Assembly (NCBI GenBank): GCA_965659725.1
Contig: CBFHXG010000017.1
Coordinates: 1 to 41,863 of the forward strand
DNA: 41,863 nt
Direction: 5' to 3'
DNA from: Phaeocystidibacter sp965659725
GTDB taxonomy: Bacteria; Bacteroidota; Bacteroidia; Flavobacteriales; Schleiferiaceae
A program made the position numbers and the translations under genes. A model generated the notes under the pieces. The model did no database searches and was not told the origin of the DNA. It was given only the letters and a program-made list of their open reading frames with translations. This document shows, in pieces, positions 7,781 through 16,283 of the stretch (positions are counted from its first letter, which is position 1; the number at the start of each line of letters is the position of its first letter).

Positions 7781-8971
7781 ATGAATCTTCACGAATATCA
7801 AGGAAAAGAAATTCTAGCTGGTTTCGGAGTGCGCGTTCAGCGTGGTGTAGTAGCACAAACTCCCGAAGAAGCTGTTGAAGCTGCTAAGAAACTATCTGAA
7901 GACACTGGCACCTCATGGTGGGTAGTGAAAGCACAAGTTCACGCCGGTGGCCGAGGTAAAGGCGGTGGTGTGAAATTGGCGAAGTCTTTGGATGAAGTTC
8001 GTGACAGAGCTAATGATATCATTGGAATGGACCTCGTAACGCCGCAGACATCTGCAGAGGGTAAACGAGTTCACCAAGTGCTCATCGCTGAGGATGTTTA
8101 CTATCCTGGCGACAGCGAGCCAAAGGAATACTACATGTCTGTATTGCTCAACCGTCAGAAAGGTCGCAATATGATCATGTATTCTACCGAAGGTGGAATG
8201 GACATCGAAGAGGTAGCAGACAAGACTCCTCACTTGATTTTCACAGAAGAGATCGACCCAGCCATGGGCCTTCAAGATTTCCAAGCTAGACGTATCGCAT
8301 TTAACTTGGGTACTTCAGGCATGGCATTCAAGGAGATGGTCAAGTTTGTCAAGTCGCTCTACACCGCCTACGAAGGCATCGACGCTTCTTTATTCGAGAT
8401 CAACCCAGTGTTGAAAACGTCTGATGACAAGATCTTAGCGGTTGACTCTAAAGTGACGATAGACGATAACTCACTTTTCCGTCACAAGGACATCGCCGAA
8501 ATGCGTGACCTTCGCGAGGAAGACCCTACAGAGGTTGAGGCAGGTGAAGCCGGCCTAAACTTCGTAAAACTCGACGGTAACGTGGGTTGTATGGTAAACG
8601 GTGCTGGTCTTGCTATGGCTACAATGGACATCATTAAGATGGCAGGTGGTAATCCAGCGAACTTCTTGGACGTTGGTGGTACGGCTGACGCTGCTCGTGT
8701 TGAGAAAGCATTCCGCATCATCCTCCAAGATAAAGGTGTTAAGGCCATCTTGGTAAACATCTTTGGTGGTATCGTTCGCTGTGATCGTGTAGCTCAAGGC
8801 ATCGTTGACGCTTACCAGAACATCGGTGATATTCCTGTACCTATCATCGTTCGCCTTCAAGGAACAAACGCTGAAGAAGCAAAGAAACTTATCGACGAGA
8901 GCGGTTTAGAGGTACACTCTGCGATCCAGCTTAAAGAAGCTGCTGGTCTAGTGAAAGAATTGGTAGGATAA
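7781..8971 (+). CDS. sucC: Succinyl-CoA synthetase (ADP-forming) beta subunit
   Basis: The 396-residue protein matches SucC over its full length. It starts with the near-invariant MNLHEYQGKEIL and has the ATP-grasp segment VVKAQVHAGGRGKGGGVKLA near residues 47-66. It also has LFEINPVL near 207 and the C-terminal GGTADAARVEKAFRI and VNIFGGIVRCDRVA blocks, part of the CoA-ligase fold and the phosphohistidine loop contact. It converts succinyl-CoA, ADP and Pi to succinate, CoA and ATP in the TCA cycle. The partner sucD is not adjacent, as in many Bacteroidota. I rejected a 16-residue N-terminal extension because the family start is at MNLHEYQ. Confidence 0.97.
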   Translation: MNLHEYQGKEILAGFGVRVQRGVVAQTPEEAVEAAKKLSEDTGTSWWVVKAQVHAGGRGKGGGVKLAKSLDEVRDRANDIIGMDLVTPQTSAEGKRVHQVLIAEDVYYPGDSEPKEYYMSVLLNRQKGRNMIMYSTEGGMDIEEVADKTPHLIFTEEIDPAMGLQDFQARRIAFNLGTSGMAFKEMVKFVKSLYTAYEGIDASLFEINPVLKTSDDKILAVDSKVTIDDNSLFRHKDIAEMRDLREEDPTEVEAGEAGLNFVKLDGNVGCMVNGAGLAMATMDIIKMAGGNPANFLDVGGTADAARVEKAFRIILQDKGVKAILVNIFGGIVRCDRVAQGIVDAYQNIGDIPVPIIVRLQGTNAEEAKKLIDESGLEVHSAIQLKEAAGLVKELVG

Positions 8972-9150
8972 TCGTCCTACTTGTAAGTAATTCGACCTCT
9001 CCGCGTCTAATATTATGATGCGTAAAGAGTCTTTAACAGATTTTTTGCGTATAGACGAAAACCAATTACTCCGTAATTGCGTTAGTATGGTATCCGAAAG
9101 GATATCAATCTAGGGTAGTTTTCATAGGTTGATTGGTTAGGTTAGTTTGG
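8963..9150 (+). ncRNA. Hairpin-rich sucC 3' region, candidate structured RNA
   Basis: Between sucC and its terminator are several perfect or near-perfect stems. GTAGGA/TCCTAC (8963-8968, 8975-8980) spans the sucC stop codon. CGTCTA/TAGACG pairs 9004-9009 with 9052-9057. CAATTAC/GTAATTG (9063-9069, 9073-9079) has a 3-nt loop. GGTATCC/GGATATC (9089-9095, 9100-9106) closes a GAAA tetraloop. A long-range AACCAAT/ATTGGTT pairing (9060-9066, 9132-9138) competes with the third stem. No plausible reading frame explains the region. It could be a 3'UTR-derived small RNA or an mRNA-stabilising structure; I do not recognise a known family. Confidence 0.4.
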
Positions 9151-9155
9151 TTGGT

Positions 9156-9191
9156 GAGGCCTTTATCGCTAGATAAGGGCCTCATTTTTTT
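9156..9191 (+). terminator. Rho-independent terminator downstream of sucC
   Basis: A 12-bp stem (GAGGCCTTTATC with GATAAGGGCCTC, one G-U pair) with a 4-nt loop GCTA is followed by A and a run of seven T. This is a textbook intrinsic terminator ending the sucC transcript and the structured region before it. Confidence 0.9.
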
Positions 9192-9224
9192 ATCCCTATC
9201 CCAGTTATTCTACTGCCTACATCT

Positions 9225-9232
9225 TTAATTTG
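9225..9232 (+). promoter_or_regulatory. Putative -7 element (TTAATTTG) of pnuC
   Basis: A one-mismatch TAnnTTTG element ends exactly 4 nt before the pnuC ATG, again placing the predicted transcription start at the start codon. Confidence 0.35.
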
Positions 9233-9236
9233 TGCC

Positions 9237-9821
9237 ATGGACCTAAGTCAGATAAGTTATCTCGAGTGGATCGGTGTTGTACTTAACCTTGGATATATTT
9301 TCCTTCTCATAGCCCGCTCTGTATGGTGCTGGCCTTTCGGGATACTTGGATCTGGCGTAAGCATCCTTCTCTTCATCAATGGACAACTGTATTCAGAAGC
9401 CATTCTCTACGTCTTTTATGTGATCATCGGGATCTACGGATGGACGAGATGGAGCAAGGTGAGTGACTCACATCAGCAAGTCGACCCCGTTACTTGGAAG
9501 TTGTCCAAACACCTCTGGAGTATTGGCGCCGCAACACTTCTCTCACTGGGCTTGGGTTGGTTCTTTACAACGTATACAGATGCACAACGACCATATGCAG
9601 ATGCATTTAGTACAGGCTATGCCTTCGTTGCAAGCTATCTGGAAGCTCAGCAGGTATTGCTAGGATGGTTGTACTGGATCGCCATCAATGGATTTAGTAT
9701 CTGGCTGTATGCAGATAGAGGATTTGGTCTCTACAGCCTTCTTGCAGTGATCTATACCATAATGAGCGTCTACGGCCTATTTGCTTGGAAAAAGAGAGCG
9801 GTACAATTACAAGATTCCTAG
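9237..9821 (+). CDS. pnuC: PnuC-family nicotinamide riboside/vitamin transporter
   Basis: The 194-residue membrane protein has about six to seven hydrophobic segments and the PnuC hallmarks LEWIGVVLNLGYIFLLI near residue 9, SVWCWPFGILGSG near 28-40, the YGWTRW stretch near 74, and SIWLYADRGFGLYSLLAVIYTIMSVYGLFAWKK at the C-terminus. PnuC proteins facilitate uptake of nicotinamide riboside for NAD synthesis; relatives carry thiamine or riboflavin, and the substrate cannot be fixed from context alone. The 3' end overlaps the convergent hydrolase gene by 15 nt. Confidence 0.88.
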   Translation: MDLSQISYLEWIGVVLNLGYIFLLIARSVWCWPFGILGSGVSILLFINGQLYSEAILYVFYVIIGIYGWTRWSKVSDSHQQVDPVTWKLSKHLWSIGAATLLSLGLGWFFTTYTDAQRPYADAFSTGYAFVASYLEAQQVLLGWLYWIAINGFSIWLYADRGFGLYSLLAVIYTIMSVYGLFAWKKRAVQLQDS

Positions 9822-10472
9822 TTCACTGGAAAGCCATTCCTTAAGGTCGCGATAAGCATCAGGATTGATGCCGTGAGGCATCGCGTATTTCCTGAATGTG
9901 TGACGAATTCCTAGCTTCTCGAAATACTCCACGCCTTGCTCAGCCCAGGCAACAGGAATTACCGGATCCTCTGTTCCATGCACGATATAGTAAGGTAGCT
10001 GTTGCACCATTCCCATTGGAGCCTTAGCAGGCATTAGCTCTTTTACAATATACCCCGACATAGCCACTACGGCCTTGAGTTTCTCTGGGTGACGAAACGA
10101 GTAGGCATAGCTCATGATCGCACCTTGTGAAAACCCGAAAAGAACGATGTTCTTGGGATCTACCGGGTAATTCTCACCCATATTTTGAACGAAGGTGTCG
10201 AGCATCTCCAAGCTGTTCAGACCTGCATCGACATCTGTCCACTTATCGCCTGAAGCATTCCAATTGATCTCATACCAAGCGTATCCACCAAAACCCAATT
10301 GAAGTGGTGCTCTTAGAGAGATCACATGATGATTTTTATTGAGGTCCTGAGCGAATGAAAACAGATCTTTCTCATGACTTCCATAGCCGTGAAGCATGAG
10401 GATTACCGGTGTTTTGCCATCGCTCGCTGGATTCTGAGCGGGAAGGTCTACAGCGTACAAAGTGTCGGTCAT
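9807..10472 (-). CDS. Alpha/beta hydrolase, phospholipase/carboxylesterase type
   Basis: The 221-residue esterase-like protein has the oxyanion motif LMLHGYGSHEKDL at 26-38, nucleophile elbow GFSQG with Ser115, Asp169 in HGTEDPVIP, and His200 in MPHG. This is a complete Ser-Asp-His triad in the order of the acyl-protein thioesterase/carboxylesterase (YpfH-like) family. It is cytoplasmic, as no signal peptide is seen. It is the last gene of a four-gene operon, overlapping the Nudix gene by 4 nt. The substrate is unknown. Confidence 0.86.
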   Translation of the reverse strand: MTDTLYAVDLPAQNPASDGKTPVILMLHGYGSHEKDLFSFAQDLNKNHHVISLRAPLQLGFGGYAWYEINWNASGDKWTDVDAGLNSLEMLDTFVQNMGENYPVDPKNIVLFGFSQGAIMSYAYSFRHPEKLKAVVAMSGYIVKELMPAKAPMGMVQQLPYYIVHGTEDPVIPVAWAEQGVEYFEKLGIRHTFRKYAMPHGINPDAYRDLKEWLSSELGIL

Positions 10473-11002
10473 GGGTTCCTGATATATGAGCCCAAATGTA
10501 CGGAGTTGGAGTTGGGATTATCAAGGAAACTACGGATAGCATGTTCATTACTTGAGAAGGCGATCTCCTTCCAAGGTATATCCTCTGGCTCAAAGAACTC
10601 AATCTCTGTTGACTCAGGTGTCAATGTAAAGTTAGTATCCGATGCCTCGGCCTTGAAAATGAGATAGACCTGATTGGCGTGAACCACACTGAAAACGGAA
10701 TGTAAACGCTCAATAGTAACCGTTAACCCCGTTTCTTCCTCAACCTCCCTCAAGGCTCCTTCCTCGGCCGTTTCAGCATTTTCCATAAATCCACAAGGCA
10801 GATTCCAAAACCCTTTCCGCGGTTCAATGCCTCGTTTGGCGAGTAGGATCCTGCCTTCATGAAGCACAAGACAACCCGTAACCATCAATGGATTGGAGTA
10901 GTGGATGGTTTCGCAATTCTTGCAGACATTACGAATCCTGTGGTCCCCATCAGGAACCAGCTGTTCTATTTGGTCTGAACCGCAAACTGAGCAGTAATTC
11001 AT
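10469..11002 (-). CDS. Nudix hydrolase with N-terminal zinc ribbon
   Basis: The 177-residue protein has an N-terminal zinc-ribbon with CSVC at residues 4-7 and a second CKNC near residues 27-30. A Nudix fold follows; its box GFMENAETAEEGALREVEEETGL fits GX5EX7REUXEEXGU with all catalytic Glu residues. The zinc ribbon plus Nudix order resembles NudC-like and ADP-ribose pyrophosphatase relatives, so a nucleoside-diphosphate-linked substrate is likely but not identified. It overlaps AarF upstream and the hydrolase downstream by 4 nt each. Confidence 0.88.
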   Translation of the reverse strand: MNYCSVCGSDQIEQLVPDGDHRIRNVCKNCETIHYSNPLMVTGCLVLHEGRILLAKRGIEPRKGFWNLPCGFMENAETAEEGALREVEEETGLTVTIERLHSVFSVVHANQVYLIFKAEASDTNFTLTPESTEIEFFEPEDIPWKEIAFSSNEHAIRSFLDNPNSNSVHLGSYIRNP

Positions 11003-12300
11003 GCTAAGTCTCGGGTCGTTTCGATCCTGACACCTAAGTTATTGAGTAAGGTGTACAATCCGAAGTAGGTTCGGTTCAAATAAATGGCATCCGCCGGACC
11101 TCGGCCAGCGCCAAGCTTCCTAATCTTGGAATCCTTACTGTAGCGATCTCCTAATTCGTAAATAGACTTGATGTATGTTTCATCACCAAAGTCAAATGTT
11201 TCCTCTCTAAACGGTCGAGCCAACAGAGTGAGGAACTCCGTCATCGTGCTCGTGATGAATTCCTTGAGATCTGTTGGGTCATTCTCTCTGAAGAAATCCA
11301 ACTCCTGAAGCACTTCCATAAGAGCTCTCTGATCGCCTAAAACACGATCTTCCGTTAGTTTAAAGAAGCTGTTGTAAAAATCTAATGGTAACGCCTTTAC
11401 ACATCCAAAATCGATTACACCAACCTTGCCATCTTCGGTGAACAAGAAGTTTCCAGGGTGAGGGTCGGCATGCAGTTCTTTGAGCTCGTGTATCTGGAAA
11501 TTATAGAAGTCCCAAATAGCCTGACCGATCTTCTGGCGAACTTCCTCCGAAGGATCCGTGGCCAAGAATTCTTTCAAGTGCTTTCCGTCCATCCAATCCA
11601 TGGTGATCACTTTATCATTGGACCATTCAGGATAGTATTTGGGGAAATAGAGGTTGTCTAAATGTTTACAAGCGTTAGCAATTTGTTGTCCGCGTTGCAA
11701 TTCTAGATTGTAATCGCATTCTTCCTCCATTCGCGTTGCCACTTCTCCAACATAGTGCTCAATGTCTTTTGAGTTGAGCTGGAAGAGTCGTGCAGCCATT
11801 GGTTTAACGATCTTCAGGTCACTTTGCAGACTATCTTGGACGCCAGGGTACTGTACTTTCACAGCATACTCTTTACCGTCTTTGGTTGCTTTGTGAACCT
11901 GACCCATACTTGCTGCGCTGACAGCTTTGGTCGTAAATGTGTCAAACACCTCATTCGGGCCTTTACCTACAGCTTTTTTGAAGGTTTGAAGAACGAGTGG
12001 GTAAGACAGGGGTGGAGCGCTGTATTGGGCCAAGGAGAATCGATCCGCATACGCATCGGGCAGCATACCTTGATCCATGCTCATCATCTGTGCAACTTTG
12101 AGTGCAGACCCTTTCAATTCACTTAACGCGTCGTAGATATCTTCTGCGTTGGCTTCATGAAGTTCACTGCGGTCGGTGTCCGAATTCACCAAGCGCTTGG
12201 CATAATGCTTTAGATAGTTGCCACCGATCTGTGCGCCAGTCTTGATAAACCTGCCTGTTCGCGCTCCTCGTGAAGTTGGAATTTTATCTTGTTCTTTCAT
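10999..12300 (-). CDS. AarF/UbiB (ABC1/ADCK) family atypical kinase
   Basis: The 433-residue protein shows the ABC1-family KxGQ region as KGSALKVAQ (residues 63-71), the Ala-rich loop SAASMGQVH near 128-135 replacing the P-loop, the ATP-binding Lys147 in YAVKVQYPGV, the catalytic loop HADPHPGNF, and the metal-binding VIDFG. Characterised relatives (UbiB, COQ8) support quinone biosynthesis as ATPases or kinases. In Bacteroidota this soluble form usually sits, as here, directly after a TetR-like regulator. It lacks the C-terminal transmembrane segments of UbiB, so its role may be distinct. Confidence 0.9.
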   Translation of the reverse strand: MKEQDKIPTSRGARTGRFIKTGAQIGGNYLKHYAKRLVNSDTDRSELHEANAEDIYDALSELKGSALKVAQMMSMDQGMLPDAYADRFSLAQYSAPPLSYPLVLQTFKKAVGKGPNEVFDTFTTKAVSAASMGQVHKATKDGKEYAVKVQYPGVQDSLQSDLKIVKPMAARLFQLNSKDIEHYVGEVATRMEEECDYNLELQRGQQIANACKHLDNLYFPKYYPEWSNDKVITMDWMDGKHLKEFLATDPSEEVRQKIGQAIWDFYNFQIHELKELHADPHPGNFLFTEDGKVGVIDFGCVKALPLDFYNSFFKLTEDRVLGDQRALMEVLQELDFFRENDPTDLKEFITSTMTEFLTLLARPFREETFDFGDETYIKSIYELGDRYSKDSKIRKLGAGRGPADAIYLNRTYFGLYTLLNNLGVRIETTRDLA

Positions 12301-12956
12301 CGGTAGTTCTGAAACAGGAATTTGCCTAGATCTAAAGCAGAGTCTACACTTCCTTTATTGAGAAGGTCGAAAGCCAGATTCACACTCTTTTCAATAGCTG
12401 CATCGGTCTTTTCAAAACCGGCACTCGTATCTTTCATCCAAAAGGCAGTAATGAAGAGTTGAAGGATCCAAAGTGCTTCATCGTAATGATCGCTCACCTT
12501 GAATCTTCTTTCGATTTCTCCACTTGTCGTGCCCTCAACGATCCATGGTTTGAAACTGTTCTTAACGTGCTCACGCAGGTTTCGTAGTGATTGACCAGGC
12601 ATCGGCGACCATTGATATTTGAATTGAAGCTGAAAGAAGCTCCTGTTCTTTTTGAGCACTTCAACCCAAGCAAAAGAAAAGGTGAGGAAGCGATCTCTAA
12701 CCGAAAGATCTTTTAAGGCATCATCGGTATTCACCTGATCAAAAGCCTCATCGAAGGCCTCACGCCAAACACTAGATTCTATCTGCTTAAAAGATGTGTA
12801 ATGATCGTAGAATTGTTCCTCTGTGATACCTATCTCATCGCAGAATGCGAATATGGATTTAGGCGCTTCGCCTGATAGGCAGTAGGATCGGATGTAAGAT
12901 TCTTTGATCTTGGCCGCTGAAACAGCCTTCTTTTTAGTCTTTGTCGAGGTAGCCAT
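12297..12956 (-). CDS. TetR-like regulator paired with AarF
   Basis: The 219-residue all-helical protein has an N-terminal helix-turn-helix-like segment after a basic Lys-rich leader, around residues 15-60 (IRSYCLSGEAPKSIFAFCDEIGITEEQFYDHYTSF in pieces). A C-terminal ligand-binding helical domain of the TetR C-terminal type follows, with FFQLQFKYQWSPMPGQSL and ALWILQLFITAFWMKDTS. The DNA-binding domain is divergent, so regulation of its own operon is inferred. The gene overlaps aarF by 4 nt and heads the operon TetR-AarF-Nudix-hydrolase. Confidence 0.75.
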   Translation of the reverse strand: MATSTKTKKKAVSAAKIKESYIRSYCLSGEAPKSIFAFCDEIGITEEQFYDHYTSFKQIESSVWREAFDEAFDQVNTDDALKDLSVRDRFLTFSFAWVEVLKKNRSFFQLQFKYQWSPMPGQSLRNLREHVKNSFKPWIVEGTTSGEIERRFKVSDHYDEALWILQLFITAFWMKDTSAGFEKTDAAIEKSVNLAFDLLNKGSVDSALDLGKFLFQNYR

Positions 12957-12992
12957 TTGTATTCGTTTGAATAGTTAACCCCTCAACGCGTC

Positions 12993-13013
12993 GTTTGTTG
13001 TTCCTTCACAAAC
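12993..13013. promoter_or_regulatory. Inverted repeat upstream of the TetR-like gene (operator candidate)
   Basis: A perfect 6-bp inverted repeat GTTTGT-N9-ACAAAC lies 37-57 nt upstream of the TetR-like start codon and just past the DUF2452 stop. The size fits a TetR-type operator, but it could also be a weak transcript-end hairpin of the upstream gene. No T-tract follows. Confidence 0.3.
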
Positions 13014-13016
13014 TTT

Positions 13017-13448
13017 TCACTTCTCTATGATCTCCCAAGTGTGATCGGCGAGCAATTTCACTGTATATAGAAAGGATTCATACTTCATCTGACCTGGCCA
13101 TTCATCAGGACCGATCATCGAAAGAACGAAGGAATCGTTCTCTTTTCTGTAGAGGTGGTATATATGGTTGATCTCAGGTTTAAAGCCCATTTGAGCTTGA
13201 TAGATGACCTCACTAAGGTCCTTTCGCTCCTGAATTCTCTTGGCTTGCTCGGCCAATAACTCGATCTGCTCCCTAATCTGATCTAATTGCTGATCCGTTT
13301 GATGTTCCATGGCTTCGAGCGCACGACTTCTATTGCGCTTGATATCTGGAACAGTGATCTTGCTACCTCCAACCGTATGTGCATAGGGAAGAGTAGAAGG
13401 GTTCTCCGAGATTTTGTCCTTGTCTATTGGATTACTGCTGTCTGTCAT
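13017..13448 (-). CDS. DUF2452 domain-containing protein
   Basis: The 143-residue cytoplasmic protein matches DUF2452, a Bacteroidota/proteobacterial family without known function. It has a Pro/Ser-rich start (NPSTLPYAHTVGG), a central amphipathic helix rich in Gln/Glu that could form a coiled coil (residues ~42-77), and the conserved block GFKPEINHIYHLY near residue 87 followed by LSMIGPDEW. I chose the ATG at 13448, which gives a 4-nt ATGA overlap with the upstream DUF429 gene, rather than an in-frame ATG 12 nt further upstream. Confidence 0.85.
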   Translation of the reverse strand: MTDSSNPIDKDKISENPSTLPYAHTVGGSKITVPDIKRNRSRALEAMEHQTDQQLDQIREQIELLAEQAKRIQERKDLSEVIYQAQMGFKPEINHIYHLYRKENDSFVLSMIGPDEWPGQMKYESFLYTVKLLADHTWEIIEK

Positions 13449-14041
13449 ACGATCACACATCCTTCACGTTCGTCACCGTAAGTTACGGAAGTTCCCATTT
13501 CGTAGTTCATGGCCGACATCAACGCAAGAAGCGAGTCGAGATGATGCCAAGTCTTAATATCCTGGCAATCCATGAAGATATTGGGATTCAACGCATCTTG
13601 AAGTCTGGACCTACATGCATTCAAATGAAGAGTATTGGCCTTGTAACCAATGTCTTGCAGTTCGTAATTCAATGCCATGATCTTGGGGTACGTTTCCGTG
13701 ACACTCATTCCTTCCTCGGTGAGCGTATCCTTGATCTTCATTGCCCGAGCGGTGAGTCCACCTAAAAACATAGGGCTCATTGCTTTGAGCTCCTTATCAG
13801 CTCTGCGGTACATGTAATCATCACAGCCTGGTAGATCTCTATATTTGCCTGGTAAGGATAGAGGCGCGTCAATAAATACCACATCAGGTTTAAAGTGTCG
13901 CGCAGCGTTCAGGATGAACTCATCCGCATCGACACCCTCTTCCACATCCATAAAGTAGATCTTATTCTGCTTAAATATAGATATGACAGTGGTCCCGGCG
14001 AGTTTGCTGCCGAAGTCTATGCCGAACATCACTTTACTCAT
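13445..14041 (-). CDS. DUF429-type predicted nuclease (RNase H-like fold)
   Basis: The 198-residue protein opens with an RNase H-like strand MFGIDFGSKLAGTTVI with an acidic Asp, then VVFIDAPLSLPG with a second Asp, YRRADKELKAM, LGGLTARAM and TETYPKIMA. These are the DUF429 hallmarks of a predicted nuclease. A late DSLLALMSAMNY helix carries a further Asp. The function has not been demonstrated for the family. It lies between SRPBCC and DUF2452 genes on the same strand, with a 6-nt gap upstream and a 4-nt overlap downstream. Confidence 0.72.
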   Translation of the reverse strand: MSKVMFGIDFGSKLAGTTVISIFKQNKIYFMDVEEGVDADEFILNAARHFKPDVVFIDAPLSLPGKYRDLPGCDDYMYRRADKELKAMSPMFLGGLTARAMKIKDTLTEEGMSVTETYPKIMALNYELQDIGYKANTLHLNACRSRLQDALNPNIFMDCQDIKTWHHLDSLLALMSAMNYEMGTSVTYGDEREGCVIV

Positions 14042-14047
14042 GCAATT

Positions 14048-14512
14048 TTACTTTCCAGTGTATTTGCCAAACTTTTCCTCCACGATCTGGAATCGATAGT
14101 CAAATATGTTATTCAATCTACCCTTCACCATGATTGGGTGCATCATTTTGCCCAAAAATCCAAGCGGCAACTGATAGCTGACAATATCCGTCATTTCTAC
14201 ACCGCCCTCGATCTCTTTAAAATGGTGCTCATGGTGCCAAATGCTATAAGGCCCCACACGCTGCTCATCCACAAAGAATTCACGGTCGCGAATATGCGTT
14301 ATTTCCGTAGTCCAATCCAGTTTGATACCAAAAAGAGGCGAGACTTTGTAATGAATAAAAAGTCCCTCGTACATTTCCACTGGAACCTCAGAGATAATGT
14401 CGAATCCCATATCTTCGGGAGTGATTTCCTGCAAATTGGCAGGGGAGGAGAAGAATTTCCATGCCTCATCTAAACTAATAGGCAGCTTTTGAACTCTTTT
14501 CAAAGTGTACAT
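14048..14512 (-). CDS. SRPBCC-family lipid/ligand-binding protein
   Basis: The 154-residue protein fits the SRPBCC/START-like fold of YfjR-type or cell-division-inhibitor-annotated proteins. It begins with the strand-helix TLKRVQKLPISLDEAWKFFSSPANLQEITPEDMGF in two parts, a central segment LFGIKLDWTTEITHI, the WHHEHHFKEIEGGVEMTD block, and a long C-terminal helix near LNNIFDYRFQIVEEKF. Members bind hydrophobic ligands in a deep cavity; the ligand is unknown. First gene of a three-gene minus-strand set, divergent from the M14 peptidase with 27 nt between starts. Confidence 0.82.
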   Translation of the reverse strand: MYTLKRVQKLPISLDEAWKFFSSPANLQEITPEDMGFDIISEVPVEMYEGLFIHYKVSPLFGIKLDWTTEITHIRDREFFVDEQRVGPYSIWHHEHHFKEIEGGVEMTDIVSYQLPLGFLGKMMHPIMVKGRLNNIFDYRFQIVEEKFGKYTGK

Positions 14513-14539
14513 TTTACAGCATTTTAAACCAAAAACGCT

Positions 14540-16282
14540 ATGGCTCGAGTAAAGTTCAATTTAATTTTTGGGTTGTTGCTCATGTTGATTGCCAATACGA
14601 TTCAATCTCAATCACTTGAAATATCTGAGCTACATCAAAATAATCAGACATTCACCTATGCAGAGGTAGTTGAGATCTATCAAAAACTCGATTCAGCCCA
14701 CTCAAATGCAATGATGATCCAGATCGGCATATCTGATGCGGGTTACCCGATCCATGCATTCTTCATGTACCCTGGGAATGATCTCAATGAGGATAATCTA
14801 GAAGAGATCAGAGATAGCAGTGTTCTCATAGCCATAAACAACGGTATTCACCCAGGCGAGAGTTGTGGAGTTGACGCATCGATACATTTCGCGAATGAAT
14901 ACCTTAACGCTGATCACTCCTCAGGAGCAACTGAGTTGATCGCCATCATTCCCATGTACAATATTGGTGGTTCCCTAAATCGAGGTTGCTGCACTCGAAC
15001 TAATCAAGATGGACCTGTATCTCAGGGTTTTCGAGGAAATGCGCGCAATTTCGACCTCAACAGAGACTTGATCAAGGCTGATACGCGAAATACATTTGCA
15101 CTGTATGAGCTATTTCAAAGGTTCGACCCAGATATGTTCATCGACACGCATACGACCAACGGAGCAGATTACACCTATGAGATGACCCTTATCACAAGTC
15201 CTTGGCAGAAGTATCCTTCGGCAATGCATGAGATAGTTCAAGATGCAGAATCGACCTTGATGAGTCAGGTGAAGGAGCGAGGAACTAAGATCTCACCATT
15301 TGTTAATGTCTATGGCAGATCGCCGATGTCTGGTTTTCCGCTATTCGTAGAAGGCGCGATGTATACCACAGGTTTCGCAGCATTGCATAACTCCATCGCA
15401 TTCGTAACGGAAGCGCATATGTTGAAGCCCTATTATCAGCGGGTTGAGGCAACAAAAGTATTTTTCGAAGAAACACTTGAATATTCTAGAAAAAGAGGAG
15501 AGGAGATCAAAGCAGCACGCGCTCTGGCTAAGACTGAATTCTATGATAGGTACGTCATTGAGTGGGAAGTGGACTATGACAAATACACGACCATTTGGTT
15601 CGAGGGTTACGAGAGTGAATTGGTGAGCAGTAATGTTACCACCGGAGAAAGATTGCAGTATTCAGAGGATGTGAAAGCTGACTCTATTCCTTATTACAAT
15701 TACCTCAAGCCTAAAACGACCATAGTGCTCCCGGAATATTATTACATCCCAATTGGTCAATGGCCTATACTAGAGCGTTTTGCAGCTGTAGGAGTTGAAA
15801 TGGATACGATTGAATATCGAAATATCCAATCTTGGTTGGTTGAACGCTTTCACATCGATTCGTATTCATTTGCAAGCTATCCGTACGAGGGACATGTTCG
15901 AATGGATGAGCTCGATGTAAGCTTGGAGCGAACGTTCATTCCAGATGGGAAGTACGTTAAGATCTCCACTCAACAACCATTGAGTAGGTATTTGCATCAA
16001 GCTCTTCACCCCCTAGCTCCCTCTAGTTTTGCACGATGGAATTTCTTTCCAGCTTATTTGCAACAAAAGGAGCATTATAGTCCGTATGTGTTTGAAGACA
16101 CAGCCGAAGAATTACTAGAGAGAAATGAAGAGTTGGCTGAGGCATTTGAACAGAAAATGGAGGATGACGAAGAGTTCGCGAACAATCCTAGCGCTCAACT
16201 TCATTTCATTTTTGTAAATAGTGAGTATTACGAGGATGAACACATGTTCCTTCCTTATTACCTCTCGGCAGAAAACCTCTGA
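14540..16282 (+). CDS. Secreted M14-family metallopeptidase
   Basis: The 580-residue protein begins with a signal peptide (MARVKFNLIFGLLLMLIANTIQS). The M14 zinc site is visible as His104 and Glu107 in NGIHPGES and His204 in DTHTTNG. Substrate-binding residues appear in GNARNFDLNRDL, and VTEAHM near residue 293 is the probable catalytic Glu region. M14 enzymes remove C-terminal residues from peptides or act on peptidoglycan amides. The C-terminal half (about 300-580) has no recognised domain and is aromatic- and acidic-rich. It is predicted periplasmic or secreted. Confidence 0.88.
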   Translation: MARVKFNLIFGLLLMLIANTIQSQSLEISELHQNNQTFTYAEVVEIYQKLDSAHSNAMMIQIGISDAGYPIHAFFMYPGNDLNEDNLEEIRDSSVLIAINNGIHPGESCGVDASIHFANEYLNADHSSGATELIAIIPMYNIGGSLNRGCCTRTNQDGPVSQGFRGNARNFDLNRDLIKADTRNTFALYELFQRFDPDMFIDTHTTNGADYTYEMTLITSPWQKYPSAMHEIVQDAESTLMSQVKERGTKISPFVNVYGRSPMSGFPLFVEGAMYTTGFAALHNSIAFVTEAHMLKPYYQRVEATKVFFEETLEYSRKRGEEIKAARALAKTEFYDRYVIEWEVDYDKYTTIWFEGYESELVSSNVTTGERLQYSEDVKADSIPYYNYLKPKTTIVLPEYYYIPIGQWPILERFAAVGVEMDTIEYRNIQSWLVERFHIDSYSFASYPYEGHVRMDELDVSLERTFIPDGKYVKISTQQPLSRYLHQALHPLAPSSFARWNFFPAYLQQKEHYSPYVFEDTAEELLERNEELAEAFEQKMEDDEEFANNPSAQLHFIFVNSEYYEDEHMFLPYYLSAENL

Positions 16283-16283
16283 T

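Noticed and set aside
13895..14473. 192-codon open frame on the plus strand opposite the DUF429 and SRPBCC genes
   Set aside because: It spans two well-supported minus-strand genes and has no recognisable domain; it is a shadow frame.
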